Shown here in pieces: positions 19,173 through 29,530 of a DNA stretch of 64,000 bases; the stretch's first letter is position 1, and each line of letters starts with the position of its first letter. The stretch covers positions 3,780,402 to 3,844,401 of the forward strand of contig NZ_CP036264.1 in assembly GCF_008035925.1 (NCBI RefSeq), read 5' to 3'. Position numbers and translations under genes: made by a program. The notes beneath the pieces are model-generated. The model did not search any database, was not told the DNA's origin, and saw nothing but the letters and a program-made list of their open reading frames with translations. The stretch comes from Stieleria maiorica (GTDB taxonomy: Bacteria > Planctomycetota > Planctomycetia > Pirellulales > Pirellulaceae).

Positions 19173-19460
19173 AACTTTCTTCGCTCGCCACCGCGGGGGA
19201 CGATCCGGAGGTTCAACTCAAGGCGATGGTCGCGACGATTGACCCGGGGGGTGTGACCTGCGGGCACACAGCGAGTGCCGCGACTCTCAAGGACCTTCTC
19301 ATCGCCCCTGATCCCCGGTTAAGGGACATCACTGCAAGGTTAAGTGTCGATGGGTTTGTGCGTGGCATCCCAGGGTGACCGGTCGGGCGAAGCGTCGTAA
19401 AATACGACTCGGCAGCATTCCATTCAACAATCCAGTTTACGGTTAAACGAGACAACAGCC

Positions 19461-20687
19461 ATGGCAGTAAAGAAGGTAGGCATCCTGACGGCGGGCGGAC
19501 TTGCACCCTGCCTTTCTTCGGGAATCGGAGCACTGATCGAGCGATACACCGAGGTCGCGCCCGAGGTCGAAATCATCTGTTACCGCTCCGGATACAAAGG
19601 CTTGCTACTGGGCGACAGTTTTGAGGTCAACCGGACGGTACGGGAGAACGCCGCTCGGCTGCACAAACGCGGCGGAAGCCCGATCGGCAATAGCCGTGTC
19701 AAGTTGACGAACGTCGCTGACTGCGTCAAACGCGGCCTGATCCAAGAGGGGCAAGATCCATTGGCCGTGGCCGCCGAACGGCTTCGCAAGGACGGTGTGG
19801 ATGTGTTGCACACGATCGGCGGGGATGACACGAACACGACGGCTGCCGATCTGGCCGCGTTCCTGCGACAAAACGATTATGAACTGACCGTGGTCGGACT
19901 TCCCAAAACCGTCGACAACGATGTCATACCGATCAAACAGAGTCTGGGTGCATGGACGGCTGCCGAGCAGGGCGCGCGGTTCTTTGAAAACGTGGTCGCC
20001 GAACAAAATGCCAACCCGCGGATGTTGATCGTGCACGAGGTGATGGGACGGAACTGCGGTTGGCTGACCGCGGCGACGGCGGACTGTTATCGAAAGTTGC
20101 TCGATCAATTGGATTTCTTGCCCGAAGCGGGGCTCAGCCGCCAGCGCGACGAAGTCCATGGGGTCTACATTCCGGAAATGGAGTTCGATCTGGAAAAGGA
20201 AGCGGCACGACTGCGAGATGTGATGGACGACCTCGATTGCGTCAACATCTTCATCTCTGAAGGTGCCGGCGTTGAAACGATCGTCAAAGAAATGCAATCG
20301 CGGGGGGAAGAAGTGCCACAAGATGCCTTCGGGCACTACAAGCTGGATGCGGTGAACCCCGGCAAGTGGTTCGGCCAACAGTTCGCGGCGATGATCGGCG
20401 CCGAAAAGACGTTGGTCCAGAAAAGCGGTTACTTCAGCCGAGCCGCCCGCGCCAATGAAAAGGATTTGGCATTGATCAAACGCTGTGCAGACAAAGCAGT
20501 CGAGTGTGCTTTAGCCGGACAAGGCGGGGTGGTCGGCGAGGACGAGGAACGCGGCGATGAACTGCGGGCGATCGAATTCGAACGGATCCGCGGCGGCAAA
20601 CCCTTCAACAAGAACACACCGTGGTTCGTTGAACTGCTCTCGGCCATCGGCCAGCCCCACGACAGCCAACAGTTGCAGACAAGCTGA
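19461..20687 (+). CDS. pfp: Pyrophosphate-dependent 6-phosphofructokinase
   Basis: The 408-aa cytoplasmic enzyme phosphorylates fructose 6-phosphate to fructose 1,6-bisphosphate. Motifs that separate PPi- from ATP-dependent enzymes are visible: GGDD at 120-123 (ATP enzymes have GGDG) and the Lys of PKTVDND at 148-154 (ATP enzymes have GTIDND). Substrate-binding MGRNCGWLTA is at 195-204. The N-terminal loop is AGGLAPCLSSG rather than the classical GGGDAPG-type loop, as in a planctomycete/proteobacterial subgroup of PPi enzymes. The PPi enzyme is reversible and can serve glycolysis and gluconeogenesis. The ATG is preceded by a weak GAGA. No operon partner is evident, as the flanking genes are 288 and 157 bp away. 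Confidence 0.88.
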   Translation: MAVKKVGILTAGGLAPCLSSGIGALIERYTEVAPEVEIICYRSGYKGLLLGDSFEVNRTVRENAARLHKRGGSPIGNSRVKLTNVADCVKRGLIQEGQDPLAVAAERLRKDGVDVLHTIGGDDTNTTAADLAAFLRQNDYELTVVGLPKTVDNDVIPIKQSLGAWTAAEQGARFFENVVAEQNANPRMLIVHEVMGRNCGWLTAATADCYRKLLDQLDFLPEAGLSRQRDEVHGVYIPEMEFDLEKEAARLRDVMDDLDCVNIFISEGAGVETIVKEMQSRGEEVPQDAFGHYKLDAVNPGKWFGQQFAAMIGAEKTLVQKSGYFSRAARANEKDLALIKRCADKAVECALAGQGGVVGEDEERGDELRAIEFERIRGGKPFNKNTPWFVELLSAIGQPHDSQQLQTS

Positions 20688-20844
20688 TCGTCAACGCGCC
20701 GGATCATTGACGCCAAGTGAAACCATAGGCGGATCCAGATTCTTGCCGCATTCTGACGACACGGGCGGGCTCTTGCGAGGGGTTGGTGGACCCTGCTAAA
20801 CTTCGTGTCGGATGCTGCACCCACGAGAGTCAACGGATCCGATC

Positions 20845-23800
20845 ATGCCACCGGTTTCACCTCGTCGCCGAGCCGTTTTTAATCGCAATCGCCTCGTCCG
20901 CCGCAATGTGATCGAGCGACTTGAAACCCGGCGCGTTCTCACAACATTGTTTGTTGATGCCACGTCTGCGTCGGGCGGTGATGGAGCCGACTGGACGTCG
21001 GCTTTTGTCAGTTTGGAATCGGCGTTGGGCGAGGCACGGATCCGAAATAGCGACGGCAATCCAAACAACGATGTCGACGAGGTTTGGATCGCCGAGGGGA
21101 CTTACCGGCCCGATCGAATCTGGGATTCCACCAGTCGGCGACTCTCCACCTTCGAGATTCCCGATGGTGTCTCTCTGGTCGGCGGATTCGCCGGAACCGA
21201 GACGGCAGCGGATCAGCGGCTTCGGAACGGCGATGGGACACTGGCATTGTCGACGATCTTGTCGGGCGATCTCGACGCGAACGACGATCCGGCGCTTCCG
21301 TTTACGAGCGTCCAAGGGAGTCTTATTGATGAAAATGCCTTGACCGTGGTTTGGGTTCGCGGCGATCAACCGACCAAACTCGATGGATTGACAATCACCG
21401 GCGGCTGGGCGGACTCGACAGAGATCGGTTTCGGCCTCCCCACGGACATTGAATTATTTGTCAAGCATCTTCTCGGCGGCGCCGCGATCTTGGTGACTGA
21501 ATCTGCCACGGTCGAATTGATTGATAGTATCGTTTCACGCAACTACACCAGCTTTGGCGGCGCGGTCCGTTCGGAAACCGCTTCCTTGTCCGTATCAGGT
21601 GCGCGCTTCGTTGAAAACATGGCGAATCCGATTGCGGCGTCCAAAGGCGGCGCAATCTACGTAGGCGGATCGCTCTCGATTTCATCGAGTGTGCTTGTCA
21701 ATAACGAGGCTGAGGAGGGCGGAGCGATCTACAGTGTCGGCGAATCCGCGGTCCAGGGTTCGAGATTCGAGCGGAATCGGTCCAATTTTGGTGGTGTCGG
21801 CGGAGCAATCTTTGCACAAACAAGCCTGACCGTTTCGGCAACCGATTTTATCGACAACGAATCGATTGCGGGAATTTTTGGCGGCGGAGGAGCGATCCAC
21901 GGTTCAGGGGCTGTTGAAGTATTGGGCGGCACTTTCTCGGGCAACGAAACAACGCAAGGGCTCGGAGGTGCGATTTGGGCCGAGCGTGTTGAGATCGACG
22001 GCACGACGTTCTCTGGGAACACGTCCCTACGCGAAGGTGGCGCAATTTACGCAACGCAATCTGTTCTCGCCAAAGGAGCGACTTTTATCGGAAACCGGGG
22101 ATCGATCGGTGGCGCGATCGCAACCGAATTGACCGGGCAGACGATCGTCAGCAACTCAACGGTCAATCAGAATACCGCCACTTCCCGTGTCGGCGCCATC
22201 TTGACTGGCAGCGCGACGGTCCAAGGATCGGTGATTCAATCCAACACTGCCGACCGCGGTACGGGCGGGATCGATGCGTATGGCGACGTCGTCCTTTTCG
22301 CTACGACGATCCGTGACAACCACGGGGTCGGTTTAGATGCCAGCGGTCGCGTTGATGCTTCAGATTCGCGGATCAGTGGAAACATCGGGGGAGGAGTTTT
22401 TGGAGACGTCGTCACGATCACCGGCTCGACCATCGCTGACAACACAGAGGGTGGTGGGATCGTCGCAAAAACATCATTGACCATGGCCGACAGCACCGTG
22501 CGCAACAATTCGAAGACGGGCGACGGTGGCGGAGTGATCTCAAATTCGATCCTCATTAGGGACTCGACGATTTACTCGAATCAGAGCACCGAAGACGGAG
22601 GAGGAATTGCTCGATTTTCGGGCTCCGCACCGGCGACCTTTGTGATATCTGGATCATCGATCTCAGACAATACAGCAGGTGGGACCGGAGGTGCGATTTG
22701 GGGACGTGACATCGATCTGATTGATTCTCATGTGTCTGGAAACGTCGCGAATGGTGACGGAGGTGCGATTCATGGAGAACGAATGACGGTGACGGGAACC
22801 GTGGTGACGTCAAACCGAGCAAAGAATTTTGGTGCGGGCGGCGCGATTTCCGCGACCGATCTGACGATCCAAGAGTCGGTCCTGTCGAACAACACGTCTG
22901 CGTCCGATGGTGGCGCGGTGAATGCAAACGAAGTCCATATCGAGCGGTCGAGGTTTGACGGTAACGAGTCCGGCGGTAACGGAGGAGCTGTGGAGGCACG
23001 CTCCGTCACGACAATTGATTCGCATTTCGCCGACAACCTGGCAGCCGGTCATGGCGGGGCGACCATGGCTGGCGACCTCGCGATTCAACGAAGCCTTTTT
23101 TTCGACAATCATGCCGAGGGACGCGGCGGTGCGGTGTTCGGTTTTGCAACCATTGTTGAGTCGACCTTCACCGGCAACGTCGCTGGCGGCGATGGCGGAG
23201 CGTTCGATGGGAGCGCAACAATTGAGACGAGTGAGTTTTCCTATAACCGAAGTGGAAAAACGGGAGGTGCGATCAACGGGGGAGACGTGACGTTGTTCCA
23301 AAGCCTGGTTGCGTACAACGAAGCAGTCAACGATGGCGGGGGGATTGAGGGTTACGTTGTTGTTCTGAATGGTTCGGAGTTGTTGAACAATCGATCGGGA
23401 GCTCGCGGTGGAGGCGTCTACGGTTCCCTGATCCAATTGTCCGAATCGAAGGTCGTCGGCAACGTCGCTGGCGGCGACGGCGGAGGGATCTACTCGACCA
23501 GCGGCGTCGAGGCTTCGTATTCGGAAATTCTTCGGAATAGGGCAGGAGGCAACGGGGGTGGCGTCAATGGAGGAATCGATGCGACCAATTCGACCGTGTC
23601 GAGGAATGAGGCGGACGGTGATTTCGGCGGCGGAATCTATGGCGGCGGGACGCTTGTCGAAAGTCGTGTGAGCGGAAATACGGCGAGGACATTAGGTGGT
23701 GGGATCTACGGCGGTGTCGCCGAATTGGCTGGAACCTCCGTCACCGGAAACGGTCTTCTCTCGCCACCAGACCGGTTGGACCCCGAAACCAATGAACCTG

Positions 23801-26800
23801 TTCGGGAGTATCATGATTATCCTCGCGATGGGCAGGGGGCAATCACGGACTACGAACGCATCGTCTACCAGCCTGGCGAAGACATCTACTCCACGTATCG
23901 AGGTCTGCAAACATCCAATAGCACCATTGGTGAGCTTTACCACTTTTACAGTCCCGTCCGGGTTGTTGGTGTGACGGCAGTGATCAGCACTCAAGCGATC
24001 GCATACGGACAATCGGCGACTTTTGATGGCTCTGATTCAATCGAAGCCACTCAGTACCATTGGGATTTGGATCACGATGGGGAATACGATGACGGTTCGG
24101 GACAAACGCTGACCAAGACATGGGCGGAGCTCGATTCGCTGGGCTTCTCTGTCGGCGTCCATTACATCGGATTGCAAGTCTCAAGCGTCGATGACCAAGG
24201 GAGCACGATTGTCGACGCCGCCGTCGCCCGCATCACGGTATTCTCCACGGATGATCAAGGGATTGAACAGCCAGCGATTCATCCGGAGATCGTCGCTCGT
24301 TACCTCGCTTACGAAGACCTGGAGTGTGGAACGCAAGTCGGCTACGGAGACTATGTGGTTGACAAGGTGTTCCGCAGCGGCGAGTTCTTTGCGATCGGTT
24401 TGGTTTTGCGAACGGCCCAGGGTGTGGAAAGCGAGCCGATCTTGGCCTTTCGTGGCACGGATTCCAACGTCGAATTGTTGACGGTTGATACCAACCCGAA
24501 CGGCGTCGGGTACTCCCAATATATCCATAACCGAAGTTCGATCCGCTCTTGGCTTACTGAGCAGCAAGGTCATGGTAACGTGGTGCAGTTGATCGGGCAC
24601 TCACTCGGAGGAGCACTTGCCCAATGGTTCGCTGTCGATTGGTTGCAACTGGATCCGGCAAACCGTTTGGCGTCGGTCATAACCTACAACTCTCCCGGGA
24701 TCGACAAGGAGTTTGCGGAGCTCTTTGACGGCCGTCGTGTCGGGGCCGTCGTGCACCATATTGTCGACGGCGATTTCGTTTCGATGGCGGGAGATCGGTT
24801 CATTGATGGACGGGTCGAGTCCTATTTCATGAATACCCTGTCACCGATCGACAAACACCTCCTGCCGGTCCAATTGGATCGAGTGCCAGTTGCCGGAAGT
24901 CGCGAAGGGGACTCGAAAGCGTGTAATTCGGGGAGTGTTCGCTGTAATCCAGGTGTCACCCCGGGCGATCTCAGTATCGAGTCGCTCAATAGTTTCTGGT
25001 TTCACTACACCAGTTACGAATACTACGGAGTTCTGCTGGCGGCACAGATCGCCTTCGGAGCCGCTGACGAGGCCGGAGTGTCCATTTCAGGACGCCGATT
25101 CCAGCCCGCGATGCTGGTTTTTCGAGGGACCGCCGAGTTTGCACGAACGAATTTTGGGCAGACGCTTCCTCAAATCTTGGGCATCGAACCCGTCGATCCG
25201 ACGCTCGATAAACTAGTGATAGATGAGATCAAAGCGCCTTTCCTGCCGTTTTCGCTAAAGAAGTTGCAACTCGAACGTACGCCCCAACATGGTGTGAAGG
25301 CCGGCGTTACATTCGACTTTCCGTTCGCCGATCTGCGCGGCGAGGTTGAATTCCGAGCCAGTCAAATCTATTCCGCACGAGTCGAGATCACCCCCGAAAA
25401 ACCGTGGCCGATCTTTACGTCCGGCCTGTTCCTTTCCAAGGCTGGGCTTGAGGTCGGAAACTTGACACGTTTCTTTTCCGTTGAACCCCAACCAGGTCAG
25501 CTCCCTGAAAAGCTTAGGCTTACCGGTATCGGTGAACTGACTTTTCTTCCTGAGGTTGAACTCGAATTCCCCGAGCAACTCGAACGATGGACGGGAAGCC
25601 TTAGTTTGAGCGTCGCACTGGCGAAACTTAGCGGTGAACTGACGGTTGAGATCTACAAAGCCGACGATCGCTGGTTCATTGACTTTTCCGATGCCGAGGC
25701 AGAATTTAGTCTCGTTCTTGCTGAATTCAATGATGCGCCGGTTTTCCGACTTGCACACGGTGCTGGTTCGGTCAACATCGATCCGGAGCAGCAGCGTTCG
25801 GTCATCGAGGGGACTGTCGAGTTGCTTGGCGGTGTGATTCACGGCGAGGCACAAATCGTGATGAATAGTGCCTCCGATAGAGACGAACTGCGTTTGAGAG
25901 ATCAGTTGGTCGTCGACATCGCCCAGATCATCCCGTTCGTCGACTTTGATCCTTCGGTCTATACCACAACGCTATACGTCACCGACGATACGAACAATCG
26001 GAGCAATGAATATTTGAGAGTCGAGGCGTCGGATGTGGGATGGTTCGATCTTGGATTCGAAGCTCGATTCGATGGCACATTCGACTATTGGCTTGGCATG
26101 CGGGAGGAAACGGTGGCATCCACGGCTGATCTCGCAACAAAGCATTCCGCGCCCAACCTATCCGGCCGGACAGCCGTCGTCATTCAATCCGAGTCACCTG
26201 TCGGTACACGCCAACTGCGGATTCGCAAACCCGACGGAACCGTCATTCTTCAAAACCAATTTGACAATCATCCGGACATCGCGTTAAGCACAAAAATTGT
26301 CGGGGAAACGGTGCGCGTCTTGGAGATCCAACAGGATTCCAGTTCCGTGCGGACGTGGGAGATTGATTTTATCGGAGGTGACCTGAACCTTCAGACATCC
26401 TACTTTGTTGACGATACGCCCCCCAGCTTGCAAATCGATCCTCCGACGACGATGCCTGACGGATCCATTAATCTGAGTTTTCAGCTGACGGACCCAGACT
26501 CAAACGCTCTGGTCAGTTTTTATCTCGATGCTGATCGTGATGGGTTTGATGGATATGAAATTGCCCGCAATCTTGGCGAGACGGACCGGTCCTATCATTG
26601 GCAACCGTACGGCCTGCGATCGGGAACCTATCACGTTTACTCGGTGATTCGCGATGGCGTGAATCCGCCGATCGCTGCGTACGTTGATCAGCAGGTGACG
26701 ATTGAAACGTTTGCCGAGTTGATTGTCACCGATTCAAGTGGTGTCAGCGATGACCGATACGTCCGTTTTGACAATCGTACGGCGGATTCCAAGAACAGCG

Positions 26801-27615
26801 AACTCCATTGGTTCACACTTGAGAATACCGGTACCGGTCCTGCCGACATTGAGGAGCTGCATCTGACCGGTTCAAACATCGATGAATTTGATGTGACCTT
26901 CAACGGTGTTTCGCTGTCGGGCGGACCGTTACAAAAGCAAGTCATCTACCCCGGTGATTCGGTTCGTATCGAGTTGCAAGCGTTTCCGGAAGGTGGCGGA
27001 GCGAGATTCATTGACCTTCAAGTCAACGGCAACTTTCAACCGCGGCCACTGACGTTGTCAGCGACGATGCGGGCCCTGCCCCGTGCCGCTAAAGTTCTGT
27101 CTGTTGAGATCGACAATGCGAACGGGCAACGCTCGTCCGTCCGAACAATCACGGTTACATTTGACAAATTGGTCAACATTGATTCAGACGCGATCGCGGT
27201 GACGAAATTGGGAACCGCTGGTGGTCGCGTCGACGCACGCGTCAAGCACTATTGCGACATCAATGGGAACACCAGGGTGGAGTTGGAGTTTTGGGGGGAA
27301 CAGACGATAGCTGGTAGCCTGCTCGATGGTCATTACCAACTGGTCATCGATGCGGACAAAGTCTCTTCAGAAGGTCTGCCGCTCGACGGCGGGTCGGGGG
27401 CCGGTACCGATTATGTGGATCATTTCTTTCGCTTCTTTGGTGACAGCGACGGAGATGGGGACGTCGATGGCCAGGACTACGGCCGGTTCGGCCTCACCTT
27501 CCTGCGAACCAGTGGTGATCCACGGTTTGACCCGATCTTTGACTTCGACGGAGATGGCGATGTCGACGGACAAGACTATGGCCAATTCGGATTGCGTTTC
27601 TTGCGAACGCTGTAG
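20845..27615 (+). CDS. Giant LEPRxLL protein: Pmp-like beta-helix repeats, PKD, lipase-like and dockerin regions
   Basis: The start is ATG 20845 or ATG 20812 (11 residues longer). The basic N-terminus ends in LETRRVL, a LEPRxLL-type export signal. Residues about 185-970 are tandem parallel beta-helix repeats of the form G-G-A-[IV]-x(n)-S-x-[IF]-x-x-N resembling Chlamydia polymorphic outer-membrane protein and right-handed beta-helix repeats. A PKD domain follows (about 1040-1130; WDLDHDGEYDDGSG). Then a class-3 lipase-like alpha/beta-hydrolase segment has the nucleophile elbow GHSLGGALAQWF with Ser1253. A long beta-rich region leads to two C-terminal calcium loops, DSDGDGDVDGQDYG and DFDGDGDVDGQDYG, the dockerin type I signature. 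It is probably secreted and cell-surface anchored; the ester substrate is unknown. The dockerin here need not bind a cellulosome cohesin. Confidence 0.83.
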   Translation: MPPVSPRRRAVFNRNRLVRRNVIERLETRRVLTTLFVDATSASGGDGADWTSAFVSLESALGEARIRNSDGNPNNDVDEVWIAEGTYRPDRIWDSTSRRLSTFEIPDGVSLVGGFAGTETAADQRLRNGDGTLALSTILSGDLDANDDPALPFTSVQGSLIDENALTVVWVRGDQPTKLDGLTITGGWADSTEIGFGLPTDIELFVKHLLGGAAILVTESATVELIDSIVSRNYTSFGGAVRSETASLSVSGARFVENMANPIAASKGGAIYVGGSLSISSSVLVNNEAEEGGAIYSVGESAVQGSRFERNRSNFGGVGGAIFAQTSLTVSATDFIDNESIAGIFGGGGAIHGSGAVEVLGGTFSGNETTQGLGGAIWAERVEIDGTTFSGNTSLREGGAIYATQSVLAKGATFIGNRGSIGGAIATELTGQTIVSNSTVNQNTATSRVGAILTGSATVQGSVIQSNTADRGTGGIDAYGDVVLFATTIRDNHGVGLDASGRVDASDSRISGNIGGGVFGDVVTITGSTIADNTEGGGIVAKTSLTMADSTVRNNSKTGDGGGVISNSILIRDSTIYSNQSTEDGGGIARFSGSAPATFVISGSSISDNTAGGTGGAIWGRDIDLIDSHVSGNVANGDGGAIHGERMTVTGTVVTSNRAKNFGAGGAISATDLTIQESVLSNNTSASDGGAVNANEVHIERSRFDGNESGGNGGAVEARSVTTIDSHFADNLAAGHGGATMAGDLAIQRSLFFDNHAEGRGGAVFGFATIVESTFTGNVAGGDGGAFDGSATIETSEFSYNRSGKTGGAINGGDVTLFQSLVAYNEAVNDGGGIEGYVVVLNGSELLNNRSGARGGGVYGSLIQLSESKVVGNVAGGDGGGIYSTSGVEASYSEILRNRAGGNGGGVNGGIDATNSTVSRNEADGDFGGGIYGGGTLVESRVSGNTARTLGGGIYGGVAELAGTSVTGNGLLSPPDRLDPETNEPVREYHDYPRDGQGAITDYERIVYQPGEDIYSTYRGLQTSNSTIGELYHFYSPVRVVGVTAVISTQAIAYGQSATFDGSDSIEATQYHWDLDHDGEYDDGSGQTLTKTWAELDSLGFSVGVHYIGLQVSSVDDQGSTIVDAAVARITVFSTDDQGIEQPAIHPEIVARYLAYEDLECGTQVGYGDYVVDKVFRSGEFFAIGLVLRTAQGVESEPILAFRGTDSNVELLTVDTNPNGVGYSQYIHNRSSIRSWLTEQQGHGNVVQLIGHSLGGALAQWFAVDWLQLDPANRLASVITYNSPGIDKEFAELFDGRRVGAVVHHIVDGDFVSMAGDRFIDGRVESYFMNTLSPIDKHLLPVQLDRVPVAGSREGDSKACNSGSVRCNPGVTPGDLSIESLNSFWFHYTSYEYYGVLLAAQIAFGAADEAGVSISGRRFQPAMLVFRGTAEFARTNFGQTLPQILGIEPVDPTLDKLVIDEIKAPFLPFSLKKLQLERTPQHGVKAGVTFDFPFADLRGEVEFRASQIYSARVEITPEKPWPIFTSGLFLSKAGLEVGNLTRFFSVEPQPGQLPEKLRLTGIGELTFLPEVELEFPEQLERWTGSLSLSVALAKLSGELTVEIYKADDRWFIDFSDAEAEFSLVLAEFNDAPVFRLAHGAGSVNIDPEQQRSVIEGTVELLGGVIHGEAQIVMNSASDRDELRLRDQLVVDIAQIIPFVDFDPSVYTTTLYVTDDTNNRSNEYLRVEASDVGWFDLGFEARFDGTFDYWLGMREETVASTADLATKHSAPNLSGRTAVVIQSESPVGTRQLRIRKPDGTVILQNQFDNHPDIALSTKIVGETVRVLEIQQDSSSVRTWEIDFIGGDLNLQTSYFVDDTPPSLQIDPPTTMPDGSINLSFQLTDPDSNALVSFYLDADRDGFDGYEIARNLGETDRSYHWQPYGLRSGTYHVYSVIRDGVNPPIAAYVDQQVTIETFAELIVTDSSGVSDDRYVRFDNRTADSKNSELHWFTLENTGTGPADIEELHLTGSNIDEFDVTFNGVSLSGGPLQKQVIYPGDSVRIELQAFPEGGGARFIDLQVNGNFQPRPLTLSATMRALPRAAKVLSVEIDNANGQRSSVRTITVTFDKLVNIDSDAIAVTKLGTAGGRVDARVKHYCDINGNTRVELEFWGEQTIAGSLLDGHYQLVIDADKVSSEGLPLDGGSGAGTDYVDHFFRFFGDSDGDGDVDGQDYGRFGLTFLRTSGDPRFDPIFDFDGDGDVDGQDYGQFGLRFLRTL

Positions 27616-28035
27616 CAATCACTTTCGTCGAATCCATCATGCGACTTAGCTGTTTCCAATAGAATCGGAGGGCAAATTTGCGACTCGCGACATGCGATTG
27701 CAGGGAATTTGTCCGAAGGAATCCAGGCGAAGAATGGATCAAGTGTCAACGAAGGATTGTGCAATTGGATCGATGTCGCGGCTGATTGCGTCAACGATCT
27801 CGGTGATGCTCGTGCCGGTATCCGACTCAGTGCGCGATCGCTCAACTTTAGTTTGGACGTGGCTCCAAATCGAAGTATCGGACGACGTGTCGTCGACGAT
27901 CGTTGATTGGACTGAGGGACCGATGAACCGTATATGGTTTGTCAAACCTATTAAGTACTCCTTACTTCGCCAAATTACGTGGTTGCACAGTTTCGGGTGA
28001 TTCGAACGGCAGCGGCATTGGCTACCGGGCGAGGG
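27616..28035. other. Convergent intergenic region without a gene
   Basis: These 420 bp separate two genes that point toward each other. I looked for a terminator hairpin, RNA gene or small coding frame and saw none that I can support. The short frames here have no family motif and no ribosome-binding site. Confidence 0.5.
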
Positions 28036-29391
28036 CTATTCAATTTTCAAGACCACGGCGGTCATGTCGTCGAACAGTCCCAGCGGCAACCCCGTGGACT
28101 CCAGCGTCACAAACGTGCCGTCGGTGTCCAACAAATGGCTTTGATGTCCGGCGCCGGCATAAACGAAGCACCGATCGGTCGGATCGAAACGTCCCAGAAA
28201 CAGCGTTGCAAAATAGCCGTCTTCGAAGTCCAACGCCAACAACTTGTTCAAACGCGTCAAGATTTCACCGACATCGGTGTGCGTTTCCATTAGTGCGCGG
28301 AGATAGGCACAGGTTTCGGTTGCCAAGAGTGCCGGGCCGGTCCCATGGCCGCTGACGTCCGCGATGACGATCCCCAGGCATCCGTCGGGCATCGCGATGA
28401 AGTCATAGAAGTCGCCGCTGGTGACTTCGGCCGGTTTCGACAGCCCGGCAAGGTCCACCCCTGCAATCACCGGCGCCGAACCGGGCAGCAGCCTTTGCTG
28501 AATCGTCCCTGCCACTCGCAGTTGGGCCTGCGTTTCCAAGTTTTCCCGCTCCGCTTTCAAGCGAGCATGCCGTTCGGCGAAGGTGGTCAAGCGGAGCTCT
28601 TTCTCCCTCAGCTCCTGTTCCGCAACCAAACGGCTTTCCACCTCCTTGCGATGACGCCGCGTGCCCAGTGCGATTCCCAACAATCCGATCAGCCACAGTA
28701 AACTGTGCCCCGTACACACCGCGATGGTCTCCATCCAGGCTGCATTCCAGAGCGGTTGCATGGGCACCGAGACACTGATGCCACCGCGAAGATCGCCCAC
28801 CTTGTAGCCCTGTTCGACGTGACACTCCAAGCACTGCCGTTCGGTCACGAGCGGACGCATCAATCGCAGGTAGCTCTTGCCGCCCATCGGTTCCACACTG
28901 CACACTTCGGTGTCGCCCGATTCCAACAATTGTAGCGCGTCCGACTCCCAAGGATCCGGCGCGTTCAGAGGGTTGATCGGGCGCAGGCTGGTCAGGTGGC
29001 TTCGCACGCCCAACACTTCCGATTGCATTTCAAAGACTTGACGCGTCGCGGTGGCCGGATTGATCAGCGTCAACGTTCCCTGTGGCGTGGCGACCTCGCG
29101 GCGCGGTCGGGTGGAAAGGTAAACATTGGGCTGAGTCTTGTCGGTCACCCAAACGTAGACACCACCGTGTTCGGCCAGCCAGCGACGGTACAGGAGATCT
29201 TTCTCGTAGGCCGTTTCCGCATTGTTGCGGCCGATTTCATAGATGTTCTGTCGCTGTTCGCGAAGATTCCATGCCAGCGAACAGGCCGCCGCCGTGGTCC
29301 ACATCCCCACCAAACCCCAGAAATGCGTACGGAACCGTATCGCATCGGCGCCATGCCTTGCAGCTCCGGACCGGGATTGGATGGCCAGCAT
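28036..29391 (-). CDS. Membrane heme-sensor-like SpoIIE/PP2C phosphatase
   Basis: I use the ATG at 29391 (451 aa); a TTG start at 29439 would add 16 residues but has no Shine-Dalgarno site. Two transmembrane helices (about 25-41 and 220-244) bracket a periplasmic region that resembles DUF3365/Tll0287-type sensors and contains the heme-binding motif C187-L-E-C190-H191. A helical linker with HAMP/coiled-coil character (about 250-300) leads to a C-terminal SpoIIE-type PP2C phosphatase domain (GDFYDF, VIADVSGHGTGPALLA, AGAGHQSHLL). Such proteins usually dephosphorylate anti-sigma antagonists, coupling a signal to a sigma factor. A redox, gas or ligand signal at a c-type heme is an inference from the motif. 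No anti-sigma partner is adjacent. Confidence 0.82.
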   Translation of the reverse strand: MLAIQSRSGAARHGADAIRFRTHFWGLVGMWTTAAACSLAWNLREQRQNIYEIGRNNAETAYEKDLLYRRWLAEHGGVYVWVTDKTQPNVYLSTRPRREVATPQGTLTLINPATATRQVFEMQSEVLGVRSHLTSLRPINPLNAPDPWESDALQLLESGDTEVCSVEPMGGKSYLRLMRPLVTERQCLECHVEQGYKVGDLRGGISVSVPMQPLWNAAWMETIAVCTGHSLLWLIGLLGIALGTRRHRKEVESRLVAEQELREKELRLTTFAERHARLKAERENLETQAQLRVAGTIQQRLLPGSAPVIAGVDLAGLSKPAEVTSGDFYDFIAMPDGCLGIVIADVSGHGTGPALLATETCAYLRALMETHTDVGEILTRLNKLLALDFEDGYFATLFLGRFDPTDRCFVYAGAGHQSHLLDTDGTFVTLESTGLPLGLFDDMTAVVLKIE

Positions 29392-29530
29392 CGCATTCGA
29401 CCTCGATCGTAGGACTTGCGGAAACTCACCCAATTCCAAGTGGTGATTTTCCGAATCAGTCGCATGGTGTACAATTATACCCTCTGTGGTGGTCTTTCGG
29501 AACTCCGCGCGTCAATCCGACGCATCCGAT

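Noticed and set aside
19394..19408. GTCGTAAAATACGAC hairpin before the phosphofructokinase gene
   Set aside because: A short stem with no T-run and no repeat copy seen; it may be chance.
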